64,000 bases of DNA from the NCBI GenBank assembly GCA_012064415.1, contig SSNU01000792.1, positions 232,805 through 296,804 of the forward strand, in the 5' to 3' direction. The translations under genes were made by a program, and so were the position numbers. The stretch's first letter is position 1. Each line of letters starts with the position of its first letter. Under the pieces are notes generated by a model. The model was not told where the DNA came from. It worked only from the letters and a program-made list of their open reading frames with translations, and made no database searches. Below are positions 26,401 to 36,949 of this stretch, piece after piece. The stretch comes from Gyrodactylus bullatarudis. Its lineage: Eukaryota > Platyhelminthes > Monogenea > Gyrodactylidea > Gyrodactylidae.

Positions 26401-29400
26401 TGTTTTCCATTCTCCATTCGTTAGATATAATAATTCTTTTAAAATTTACTTTAATTTTCCAATGTATATGTGGCGAGTTACGATATCAAGATGATAATAA
26501 TACAAATCTGAATAGTTCCGGAAATTATGAGATTGATAGAGAAAGATTATCAAGAATGATTACCTTTTACTGACTAGCTTCTATGTAGTTCTTGTATAAA
26601 TGAATTGATAGGTCGACCAAGTGAAATGCTTAATTTCCTGAATTAAATTATTTTCCCTCGCCTCTTCTTTCTCCAATGAATAATATTGCCTTTTCAAACC
26701 CTGTTGAATCATTGATATATTTTGGAATCTAAAAATAGACAAAAACCTCTACTTCTGTGGCATTATTGTTTACCATGGCATTAGACCTGATACATCACAT
26801 GGTCATAATCTTTCCCCCAGTATCTATTTACATATCATTTTTCCATGGTTGAATCTTGATACAGAATCTCATAATGATGTAATTTTGTTAATCTACCTCC
26901 TCTGATATAAACCCTATTGTTTATTTTGGAGAGAAACAATTTATATTCCCTTTCATCTTGCGGGAAACCATTTTAGTCTAAGCTCTATAGAAGTAAAAGA
27001 GTTATCTTCTAACCAACTCTCAGTATCAATAATTCAATCAGGGTTTCCCTGCCACGTGATCATCTCCTTTTAGTTCTGTTGATTATGGTCTCCAAACATT
27101 TCCTGTATGAAAGATAAATCTGGTAGTTTAGTTTCTCGGAATATTCCATCAACACTTAATTGGAAAGAAAACTAAATCCTTTTCTGATTAATCTTTCTTG
27201 TCTCGGGAGTATATTCTTTTTTTTCCATTTCAATCCTAATCTCTATCCAAATTTTTCTGCTCAGTGTTTGCTGACAATTTCACTTAAGTCTCTATCTATT
27301 ACTAGACATTTGTGGCTTCTTTCGGCTGGACTAATTATAATTATCAGAACCTGAAAAATTATTAAAATGCCTACTTTAACCAGCTATTCCCTCTTTTCTG
27401 AAAACCATTTGAGGAAGATGAGGTTTTAAAATGAAAAATTATTATAGGCTGGTAACAATGAGTTCAATCCACATTTTTTTAGCTAAAGTTTTTATTACTA
27501 CTTTTATTATTCTTTTCTAAGGCTCTAAAATAACTAAAGGTTGAGTTCTCGTATTGCTCTTTCCTCAGCTACTTCCTAAATTTACTTGCGAATGGGGATA
27601 TCATTGGTTGCTTCTTCTCGGGTTTTCATTAAGATCCTTTTGACGATGAATTTTCTCAATTCCTTCCACTCGAAATGTTCCACCTCACTCCATAAAGCAT
27701 ATACTTTTCTATACTTAATTCTCTCAGTCTGATAACTCTCTCTTGTCTCTCGAAGCATTATTATACAAACACTTATTAGCCATTTTTCCACATAAATGAA
27801 TTCACACAGATCATCATCATCATCATCATCGATTGTTTGTATTGAGAAAGGATGGGGGGGAACTATAGATTGCTTGAAGCATTGTTTGTTTACACTTTCA
27901 CTTTAAAGGAAATACTTTGGAAGAGGGCTTGATAAATGCTTAAAGGTCATTCAGTTTCCTTATTCAACTTATTTTTAGGGTTCTATTTTTATGTCTTGGC
28001 ATTTTGTAGAATATTTGCTGCAGTGGGGGGGGTGTAGAATTCTCTTATTTTCTTGTTCTCTCACCACACTTCCATTAGTGTTAGTTATGATTTACAAGTC
28101 AATGATCTTTTCCATAAACTGATTAATCTCACCTTTTAATCTTGAAACATTTATTATTATTAAAAGCAAATTTTATCGGAATTTTTGAATTTCACTACGA
28201 GAAATCACATTTTTTTTAAATCATGGATATATATATGTTATCGTACAAGTCGTGAATCAGGAATTATAAGAATTTCCTAGTATATTTCGTGAATGTCATA
28301 CGTCCTAGTAAATCTCGTGAAGAGAATTTTTCTTCACGGGTTGTACTAAAATTAGTATATTTTGTGAATGATTTAGGGTGGGGGTCTCCTCCTCGTCATT
28401 CTTAATACCTGTTCATACTTCATTCGAGGAGGGGGTTAATGGATATCTTAAGATAATAGAATCTATTATATGAGACTATTGATGAATCTATTCAAGAGAA
28501 TCTATTTTTAGAAATTAAATTTTGGGTTTCTATTTTTCAGGCCTCATACTCTATCAATAGCCATAGTTACACTCAACTAGCTATGGATTAGAAAACTAAT
28601 TTCGATTGGTTAATGATAATCAATAGGGTGGTACAAAAAAAACAAGAACTAGCTTGAGGTCTCAACTTATCCTATTTTTAAAAATATTCATTTTCGTATA
28701 CAAAAATATAAGTCTAAGAAGAAGAAAAAACCTGTGGATAATACTGGTAAATTTCTTGAACAAAAACATTATTAGACTAAGTGGTCAATATTCAGTGATT
28801 GAGTGCTGCTCGCCCAATTCATTTTTTTCGCAACAGGCGAAATATTTTTAGGCTCTTTTTGTTGATTGATATAATGAATTATCTAAAGCTTTCTATTTAA
28901 AGTTTTTAAAAAATTAGTTCGAAAAAAATTATTTGAGACATCAGTTATAAGTCTAGAAATTATCTTGAGTCATAAAATTTTTTTGGAAAAAGATCATTCT
29001 GCTTTCAAAGTAGTAACATTAAAATGTGTGATTTTACCAACTACATTTCAGGCTATTTGAAGACATTATTCACAGGTTTTTTCTTTTGCTCAAGCTGACA
29101 AAATTGACATCCTCGGATTCAGTATGAGGGTCCAAGCTTTGCAATATTCTAATTTTTTGATTTTGATGATCTACCACTAATAATTATAATCAGGGATGAA
29201 TAATCAATCACAAAATAATTTGATTGGTTGCCCTCAACTCAAACAATATTCTCAATTTTCTTACCCAACAACTTACATTAAATGACTCTCAGCAATTGAA
29301 GAGCTGTCCGAAATTAAGCATAAGATGAGCCTGAAATAGATTCTCTTGAATAGATTCATCAATAGTCTCATATAATAGATTCTATTATCTTAAGATATCC

Positions 29401-32400
29401 ATTAACCCCCTCCTCGAATGAAGTATGAACAGGTATTAAGAATGAGGAGGAGGAGACCCCCACCCTAAATCATTCACGAAATATACTAGGAAATTCTTAT
29501 AATTCCTGATTCACGACTTGTACGGTATATATTTTTTTGTTAGAAAGAAAATCTGTATTAAATAAAGTAATTAATACGTACAATTGAATATATAAATAGT
29601 AATAATGGTAATCTGGGTTTTTCAAAAAGAATCATTAATTGAATCAGTTTTATGAAAATCAATCATGTAAATCTCAAAAATTTTGATCATTAATCATTCT
29701 GGAATTTTAGTGAAGATCAGGATATAATAAAGTAATAGAGTAGACTATTTTAGAAAGGATATGACCCATGATGGACTTAATAGAGAGTGGAGATGACCAC
29801 AGTTCATAATGTCATAATGAGAGTGAGAAATTTTTATCATAAGCTAGACTTCTTAAGGAATACACATGGTCGAACATAGATGACGATTCAATGAAATATT
29901 TTACTATAAATACCAACCTTCTAACCCATGAAAGATACTGATAATGCACTCTGCTGTGGAGTATCCTTTGATGTCACTTTCTTGTGATCTCTTCCTCTTA
30001 GATTAGAAATTGATCCAGGTCAGATATTCTATATAGAGAAACTGAGAGAGAGAGATATTATTGATCTTGTTTGTCTGACCCCATTGATTATTTGGTTTCT
30101 TTCAAGGCTGCATAGAGATCATTCGCGCATACCACATGCTAGTTACTATTAATATCAATATTTACTAACAAAATAATAATAGCCATTTCAGAATGTTTTT
30201 GTGAATTCTGAGACTCAGGGACTTTCGAAACAAACTAGGGAATTTTGAAACTGAGTAATAATTGGATAAAATAATAAAAGTATCGAAAAACTATTATCAT
30301 AATGAGATAGGAATATTTGACTTGGAATTGAATGTATTTTTATTTAAACTTGTAGCAGCTACTGCTACCGTGACATTTTGAAACTTTGATACCTTGATGA
30401 ACAATATTTGTAAATATCATGAATTTCCAAATTCATCGCGAATAGCTTTAGATATAACAGGAAATTTGTAAATTATTAACAATAATAATAATATTCCTCT
30501 TCTCTGGTGTTTATAAAGTTGCTTTAATGCTAAATCTGTGTATCATGTGATCTCCCAGCGTGGTGTAGTTTTTTCTCTTTTAAAGATTTTTTGCATTCCT
30601 TTGTTTAACCAGTAGTCTTTTCCCCCTTTTTCATCTTCCTCCACATACATTTCTGAAATGTTAATCTAAAAGAATTTACCACCAATATATCTAATCATTA
30701 TTTCCCCAGAATAGAACTACAGTTTATTCATAATTTCTTTTCATCGAATAGACTAGTTTTTTGACAACATCCTAAACACCACTTGATAATAAAGATCAAG
30801 GTAAAAAAGCGATTTCCACTAGTGTAGGGACAAGTCAACTTCTGTTCTTCACCTTTTTTCATTCCTGAATTGTGAATTAATCAGAGCTCATCTCCTATTA
30901 TGTATCATTTTCAACAATCAGATCGCCTATAAAGATACAATTTTTCCTTTCGTGTGATATGACATAAAATTCTCTCCCATTTACACTTGTAGTGTCTGTA
31001 GAGTGTTGTTTTTCATAGTTACGATATGCTTAATAAAAGGAAACTTGATACTTTTCTTGCTTCTCCGGATTATTCCTGACAAACTTGACATAATTTTGAA
31101 ACATTTTCCACTTATCTGATCTTGTTCTCGCCACAAGACTTTTTGATTTCCACAAAAGACCTCGAATAAGAACCACATTTTAGCCCATTTCGAATAGGCT
31201 CGAAATTCTCATTCTTCTGAGTTTTCTCAAGATCACGATTTAAAAAAGGTCACTAATCTGCTTTCATCGATTGTTTGAAGGTTATCAAGCCCTCAATTGA
31301 TCCAAAAATCAATTTAATTTGACATGAATCAATTGAGTGATTACTCAAATCTCTTTGAAAATCAACTCAAAATCTCATGAATATCACATTTTTTCTAGTT
31401 AAACAAAGAGACCATTTCAAATACGAATGAATTCATCGACAAGGCCAGTACGATTCCCGATGAGATTTTCATCATTAGCGATATTGAAGAGTCTGGCCAG
31501 AAGCTATACAAGCTTGCCCAATCAGCCGAGTTGTATGAGGCAAAACTCCCCTGTTTTCCCATCGGTTCACTATCCGATGCCAACTATGTCATTGGACATT
31601 TGGTGAATCGTCTCCAGCAGACCAAGTTGCGCATGTCCTGTCAGCCAATCAAAATTTGCATTCTTGGCAATGACCTTATCCTGCACACAGTCCTCAGAGC
31701 CTATGTTAATCAGTTGAGCGGGAAACCATCCGAGTTTTCAGCTCTCTTTCGATTTTACCTCGTCCCAATAGCCTTTCTTGACTCATCTGTTGAGAATTTC
31801 CATCTTACCGGTATGTCTTTTACGATACTTTCGATTCTTTTTCATCTAAAATTTCACCTCTACATTCTCTCCAGTGAACGATGAACTTTTGGAAGAAATC
31901 CACTCCCAACTCTTGCTCCCTGATAACTTATCAAATAAGCCAGTCCTATATCCGAATGCCTATTACTGGAGTGAGCTTCAGGGTGATGAGACTTCCACAC
32001 TCAAATACTTTCATGATATCAACGCTGAGCTCAACTCAATGGCCTGTCATCTTTGTCGGGTTGATCCCGTCTATTCAATGATCTTTTCCGAGTATCTCAT
32101 CCCTCAGGAATACCATCAGACCGGCATTAAAGATCATCGACCATTTCACATCAACAGTCTCAACTTTCTCGATAGGATCACTTTGTACCTAAATCATTCC
32201 AAGTATCTCTTGAATCTTTCCATTGGCGAATGTTTAATCGGTGTTGGTGACAAGTCTGTTAGCTATTCTGCTGTCAGTCAGGGCTTACAGAAGCCTCCAT
32301 TGGCCAACTCTAACCATCAAAGTTCCACAGGCACCTCCTCCTTATCGTCAAAGTCTGGTAATGATCTGAACCTCGTCAATTCTCATGTTTGTGTCGGTAA

Positions 32401-34745
32401 GTTGAATGAAAATATAAACCATATTTCTATAGTTTCTCGAGATATCTATCGATTTTTGATTAGAGCCCCTTGTAACATATAAACACTTGATCATTAAATG
32501 AAACATTAATCAAGCATAAAAAAAGATAAGCCTTGTTTCTATATCTCTAAGAAGCAATAGAAATGAAAGAGAAATTATGATTCTTTCTATTGAAATTCAA
32601 TACAAATTTCTTCTCAGATTAAATTTCATCTCGATGATTATATTACAAAAGACAATGCCCCCCCCCTCCTCCTCCTCCTCCTTCAATCTAATTATACGAA
32701 TTCTAGTAAAAGTTTTTGTTTGAAGCATGTTCTCAATCTAAGATTTGTTTTTGAGTGTATTCCCATCCATTTGGCCAGCAGATGAAGAATAATTATTGAT
32801 TACCTTGAATTGAAATTCCCTTGAGATCATTTTTCCTCTTCCAAGATGAAAAAGAAACTTGATTTAGTACGCTGTAAGGGAATTCTCCTCTTTATGCACG
32901 ATTAATCAATAGATTAATCCTTTGCTAAATCAAAGAAATTCTTTTAGAAAAAGAAACGCCTGCTGATATGCTGATCCCGTTCCTACTACATGTATCCCTT
33001 GGTAGTGATCCTGTCTCGGCCTTGTTATCCAATCATCTTCCAGCCTTGTCCAAATCCACCGAAATCAGCAATACCACTGTGAGTAATGACAATGAAGCCA
33101 ACAGGACCATTGCGGCCAACAACACAATCCCTTTCCAACATCATACATCAACATCATTCAAGCAGCAAAAGATGGTTGCTAATCCGACAACCTCCTATGT
33201 TACAACACAGACTGGACACAACTCCACGTCAATTCAAGGTCTTCCAATTATCGACTCAGCCCCGTTGTCAGGTCGCAGTGAGGACTCTTTGAAATGTCTC
33301 CTATTCGACATTCAACTAGATTACATATTCTCTATGGATCAAAATAACAATAATTATTGCCAAAACAATAGTAACAACAATACCGGAACTAACAAGAGGT
33401 AAACAATTAAACAATATAAACAATAACATCTCAGTCTTACAAATTGGAAATTTATATTTTTATCCTCAATGATCACCATCCAGTTTTGTAGAGAATTTTT
33501 TGCTGATTTCAAATATTTCCATCTTGAAAAATTCTACAATTGAGTTTTTGAGTTATTCGGTAAAAACTGCAAACCCCGACTTGCAAGGCTTTGTTTTTCT
33601 ATAGAGGGGAAAAAATGTATTCAAAGTTTACCGAATTTCTTGAAACTTTTCAACTTCAACTCAATTTTTTCACCACGTTATAGCGGTAAAGTAGACCCTG
33701 AAGTATCCAAAGCGTTATCATGTTCCTGTAAAATATTTTCACCTAAAAATCAGAATAAAAATGGAGGAATTGTAAATTAATTTGATTGATGAATTACTAC
33801 AACTGTGTTATCCTAGCAATCGTACCAGAACAATTAGAAATCAGCGAAAATTCCTGGGTGTTTTACCCATATTTTATCTTTCATTTTCTTTACATTTAGT
33901 TCAAACCACGGATCCCAAAGTCATTCATCGTCAAGTAACACGAAAAAGTCTGTCTACAAATGTTGTACTCGAGGCCTAAAGATAATCTCTGAGAGTTTGA
34001 TCAACTCTCTCAGATATTCCCTGTTTTACGATGGTTACGTACCAGACATTAGTCCTATCAACACTCGACATCCCCTCATTCAGGGCATCTCATCAAAGAG
34101 TAACACAAATCAACAAAATCTTGTCGTTGCCATGGCTAATAAGGAGAAGAAACAAATAAGTATGTCATTAAAAAGTCTATCTATCTATGAACTGATTATC
34201 TAAATTCATCTATCCTTCTAACAGTTTCCCTCCTTAATAAAAAGTCAAAAGACTCATCAGAATATCGACACGAGTTCATGGCCAACATTAATCGATTAAC
34301 TTGCAGTGGTCGAAGACATCAGACTCTTTCCCACAGTTCTAGCATCACAATGACTCCACTCAGTCTAGTGTCCTCGTTCAATGATGATTCTCAGCAAAAC
34401 TCCAAACTGGACCTTGGCAAGAAAGATTCCTCCAATGATTTCAGTAAATCCAACGTTATACCAAACAGTGGCATTCTAGCCACCAATTGTAACTCTCCAA
34501 ATAACAACTACTTGGTCATCAACATTGATGGTGTGGAATGGAGTAATGTCAAATTCTTCCAGATCGGCCCGAGTTGGCGTACTCATATTAAACACTTTCC
34601 CCTTTCAACATTTGTCCAGGGTATTAGTTTTCCAGTTGAGATTTCTCGCAAGATCAAATCAACTTGCAGTCAAAATGTACATAAGCCAAATCAGAATCTT
34701 AGTTTTTCGAAAAAAATCCACGACTCCCCTAAAATACATCATTAG
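14472..34745 (+). CDS. PACS: Phosphofurin acidic cluster sorting protein (PACS)
   Basis: Cytosolic adaptor that links acidic-cluster cargo such as furin to coat adaptors for retrieval to the trans-Golgi and endosomes. Eleven exons join in frame: 14472-15173, 15334-15543, 15725-15898, 16163-16348, 25720-25872, 25946-26326, 31399-31810, 31875-32396, 32948-33398, 33900-34159 and 34225-34745; 1323 residues, against about 960 in human PACS1. Exon 1 holds the cargo-binding region (ASWEAEKQ, RKKRYKNKTVLGYKSLG). Exon 2 carries the acidic stretch ending DEDIDLDFF. Exon 3 has STPRPILRPYLGPK. Exons 7-11 are the conserved C-terminal domain, ending NIDGVEWSNVKFFQIGPSWRTHIKHFP. The middle exons 4-6 are Ser/Asn-rich with little conservation. 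The first six exon junctions are all phase 0, so those exons could be skipped without a frameshift. AATAAA lies at 34775. An internal ATG at 14502 is an alternative start. Confidence 0.93.
20105..20222. repeat. Dispersed repeat, second copy at 33485-33600
   Basis: About 115 bases are shared with 33485-33600 in the same orientation, with scattered mismatches. Shared blocks include TTGTAGAGAATTTTT, GATTTCA, ATTCTAC, GAGTTTTTCGGT and CGACTTGCA. Both copies are inside PACS introns. Confidence 0.65.
20326..20720. repeat. Dispersed repeat, rearranged copy at 50.9-51.2 kb
   Basis: 20326-20414 matches 50873-50962 directly. About 20521-20610 matches 51025-51120 in reverse orientation. About 20650-20720 matches 51160-51230 directly and 50955-50995 in reverse. 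The pattern suggests a composite element with internal inverted repeats, now decayed. Confidence 0.6.
20802..20823. repeat. (GAT)n microsatellite
   Basis: About seven perfect GAT units inside PACS intron 4. Confidence 0.9.
24109..24135. repeat. (CAT)n microsatellite
   Basis: About nine CAT units with one CGT interruption. Confidence 0.88.
25091..25205. repeat. Nested perfect inverted repeat
   Basis: An inner perfect 23-bp inverted repeat (25101-25123 with 25147-25169) lies inside an outer 12-bp inverted repeat (25091-25102 with 25194-25205). The inner arm is also present as a single copy at 1738-1759 in a different gene, so this is a dispersed foldback family. Confidence 0.75.
26327..31398. 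other. PACS intron 6, 5.1 kb
   Basis: Non-coding. It contains a (CAT)n run at 27811-27830, the long foldback element at 28243-29523, and a dispersed repeat at about 29858-29930 that is also found at about 59456-59530. Confidence 0.6.
28243..29523. mobile_element. 1.28-kb element with long terminal inverted repeats
   Basis: Left arm 28243-28508 and right arm 29334-29523 are inverted copies. Both ends read GTACAAGTCGTGAATC from the outside, and both arms include the GGTGGGGGTCTCCTCCTC block. The left arm has about 75 extra bases containing a repeated CGTGAA motif. The 825-base interior has no clear gene. This fits a non-autonomous foldback DNA transposon. The AT-rich flanks make the target duplication unclear (TATATAT on both sides). 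Confidence 0.8.
32397..32947. other. PACS intron 8 with C-run/TCC repeat
   Basis: 551-base intron. A run of nine C followed by (TCC)n lies at 32658-32682. Nothing else was seen. Confidence 0.6.
33485..33600. repeat. Dispersed repeat, second copy of 20105-20222
   Basis: Direct match to the copy in PACS intron 4. It lies inside PACS intron 9 (33399-33899). Confidence 0.65.
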
Positions 34746-35291
34746 CCCAATTTATTTGTTTTCTGCATAATACTAATAAATAAAACCAATGAAAAATGAC
34801 CTATGGACAAAATTCTACATATAAATTATCAGTATGAATTATGCGTGTATTCTGAACTTTTTTTAATTTTCATTCTCAAGGTGATTTAAGTTACTAGTTG
34901 AGTAACTGATTATGCATAAACAATTCTCTTGTATCTTACAAGTTGTATGTTAAATTTATTACAATATGCATTTAACTTTTTGAAAGTTTACTTTTACCCA
35001 AGAATAAATGCAATAAACTATAAACAGTTGATCTCTTTGTTCCAATAGTTTAGCATAAAATAGTCATTCTTTAAAATATAATTATAATTATAATATTATA
35101 ATTATTTAATTATTCAAATTTAAATTTGTATCCAAAAATTTTAAAAGAAAAATGAATCATATAGATTTTGAATATTCTTTTACTCTTCAATATTGAAATA
35201 CTTTTCAAAAAACTCGTGCGGTTAACTTCAGTCGAAGTGGTATTTATATTTAGGAGTGTGAAAGGTAGTCTGACATCGTTTGCGAAGAGTA
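34746..35291. other. Intergenic PACS-CNBP
   Basis: Holds the PACS polyA signal at 34775-34780 and the upstream region of CNBP. It is very AT-rich, with ATAATTATAATTATAAT-type sequence at about 35080-35100. No other element was recognised. Confidence 0.5.
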
Positions 35292-35867
35292 ATGGAGAAT
35301 AGTGAAAGAGCAAGAGAGAGAGGTCGTGGAAGAGGAGGTTCAAGAGGTTTCTCCAGGAGTGGTTCACGTGCAGGTTACAATAACAATAAGAAATGTAACA
35401 AGTGCAATGAGGAAGGTCACATAGCAAAAGATTGTGATCAAGCCAAATGCTACAATTGTCATAAGACAGGTCATTTGGCTCGTGACTGCCCCTCAGGAGG
35501 TGAAAATCAAGAAGGCCCCACATGCTACAACTGCCATAGGGTTGGTCACATTTCAAAAGATTGCGATCAGAAAAGAGATAATTCCCACATCACATGCTAC
35601 AGATGCAACAATACTGGACATTATGCTAAAGACTGTACTGAAAGAGAACAAGGAGGAAGAGGTGGTAACAGTGGAGACACTTGCTACCAATGTGGTAAGA
35701 GCGGTCACTTCGCCAAATTTTGTCCAGAATCAGATGGCCGTGGAGGAGGTCGTCAACGAGGACGAGGTGGTGGTAGAGGTGGCGGCGGTGGTGGCCGACC
35801 CAGAAGGCGATGCTACAACTGTCAATCCGAAGATCATGTCGCTGCCGAGTGTCCTGATAGGAACTAA
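35292..35867 (+). CDS. CNBP: CNBP-type CCHC zinc-knuckle protein
   Basis: Single-stranded nucleic-acid-binding protein of the CNBP/Gis2 family, which binds G-rich RNA and DNA and affects translation. Single exon, 191 residues. There are six C-X2-C-X4-H-X4-C knuckles, starting at Cys35, 53, 78, 102, 131 and 174. An N-terminal RGG-type segment (10-28) and a Gly/Arg-rich linker (149-173) before the last knuckle could bind RNA or be methylated. Human CNBP has seven knuckles, and its RGG box lies after the first knuckle, so the arrangement differs. The ATG at 35292 is the first in frame. AATAAA at 35920 follows the stop closely. Confidence 0.93.
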   Translation: MENSERARERGRGRGGSRGFSRSGSRAGYNNNKKCNKCNEEGHIAKDCDQAKCYNCHKTGHLARDCPSGGENQEGPTCYNCHRVGHISKDCDQKRDNSHITCYRCNNTGHYAKDCTEREQGGRGGNSGDTCYQCGKSGHFAKFCPESDGRGGGRQRGRGGGRGGGGGGRPRRRCYNCQSEDHVAAECPDRN

Positions 35868-36109
35868 ACTTGTGTCAGATTTTACTGCGATGATGTGTGC
35901 CATTTCGAATTAATTTCCGAATAAATGTTCACAAGACACATTGTTTTGCATTACTCTCAAAATTCTAGATTAGAAACTAAGCTTTTAGAAAAAATTAGTA
36001 AGATAATATTGTCGAGCCTCATCAAAGGAAAGAAAGGAATTAATAGTAAATTTAAGTAGAGTTTATATAGATAAAATTTACAATATAGAAATTCTTGAGA
36101 ACATGTGAT

Positions 36110-36819
36110 TTAAACGAGTTTCTTGGCCTGAAAGAAAGACTTCAAATTCCTCATCTGCCAGACACCTATTATAATTAAAAGGCAGACTTGGATAATAGAC
36201 CACCAGGTCACTCGAGAGCTGGTCTCATTACTTATTCGTCTGAATTGCTCTTCCCTAATTCTCTGATAGCCTTGGTCTTTGAAGATCATCTCAACTTGAT
36301 CGATTAATTGTCGAGTTCTCAATTGAATGTCATTCAATTTTTCCCTTGAAGCAATCTCTTTATAATCTTCAGCCTGATTTCCAACTGCAATGTCAAAATG
36401 AACTCGTTGCAGATCACCACCATACCAAGATGAACTGTTAGTTGAAAGACAGATTTTATAGTCACCAACCAAATGTGAAGTGAACGAAAATTTTCCTTCT
36501 TGAGAATATAACTTTAATGCTAATAAAGAATAAGATATTTACTCTTGACATTATTTTATTGGAATCAGGGTCAAATACATCAACGTGCATTCCATAAGTA
36601 CTCAAGACCCATTGTCTCAACTTGGGTTCCATCATTTCAATACGATAGATGCCTTGAGAAATAGGTTTAAAGAGCGAATTTACCTCTAACTACTGTCTCG
36701 TCAGGCACTTCTTCAATGAAACACTTCATAGAAGTTTCAGTCATGTGGAAATAGATACCCTCAACATGAAAAATGACCAGGAAACATATAAAATAAACTA
36801 CCCTAAAAATATTCAGCAT
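36110..36819 (-). CDS. TMED9: p24 family cargo receptor TMED4/9 (alpha, eclair type)
   Basis: Type I membrane protein cycling between ER and Golgi in COPI/COPII vesicles. Exons are 36819-36684, 36652-36543 and 36511-36110, giving 215 residues. A signal peptide (LNIFRVVYFICFLVIF) is followed by GIYFHMTETSMKCFIEEVPDE, typical of alpha p24 proteins. The GOLD domain includes GKFSFTSHLVGDYKICL. A coiled-coil stretch ends in REEQFRRISNETSSRVTWWS, followed by a membrane helix. The tail NLKSFFQAKKLV carries the FF and KK coat-binding signals. Two 31-nt introns are required to restore the GOLD domain. The frame is open upstream to an ATG at 36924, but starting there would put 35 residues before the signal peptide, so 36819 is preferred. 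TMED9 rather than TMED4 is an arbitrary choice of name. Confidence 0.93.
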
Positions 36820-36949
36820 GACGTGTTGATGTTTTTTATAATAATTTAAAATGTCTACCGGAATTTTGTAAAAGCAATCCAAGCCATCTTTTAATGGTTG
36901 TTTAATAGTTATTGTTATTGGCATAATTATAATTTATTGAGGCCTGATA
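36820..36949. promoter_or_regulatory. Putative bidirectional promoter, TMED/NAA15
   Basis: 130 bases lie between divergent start codons. Promoter activity is inferred from spacing alone. Confidence 0.4.

Noticed and set aside
35110..35556. 148-codon minus-strand frame rich in Cys and His
   Set aside because: Antisense shadow of the zinc-knuckle repeats of CNBP.
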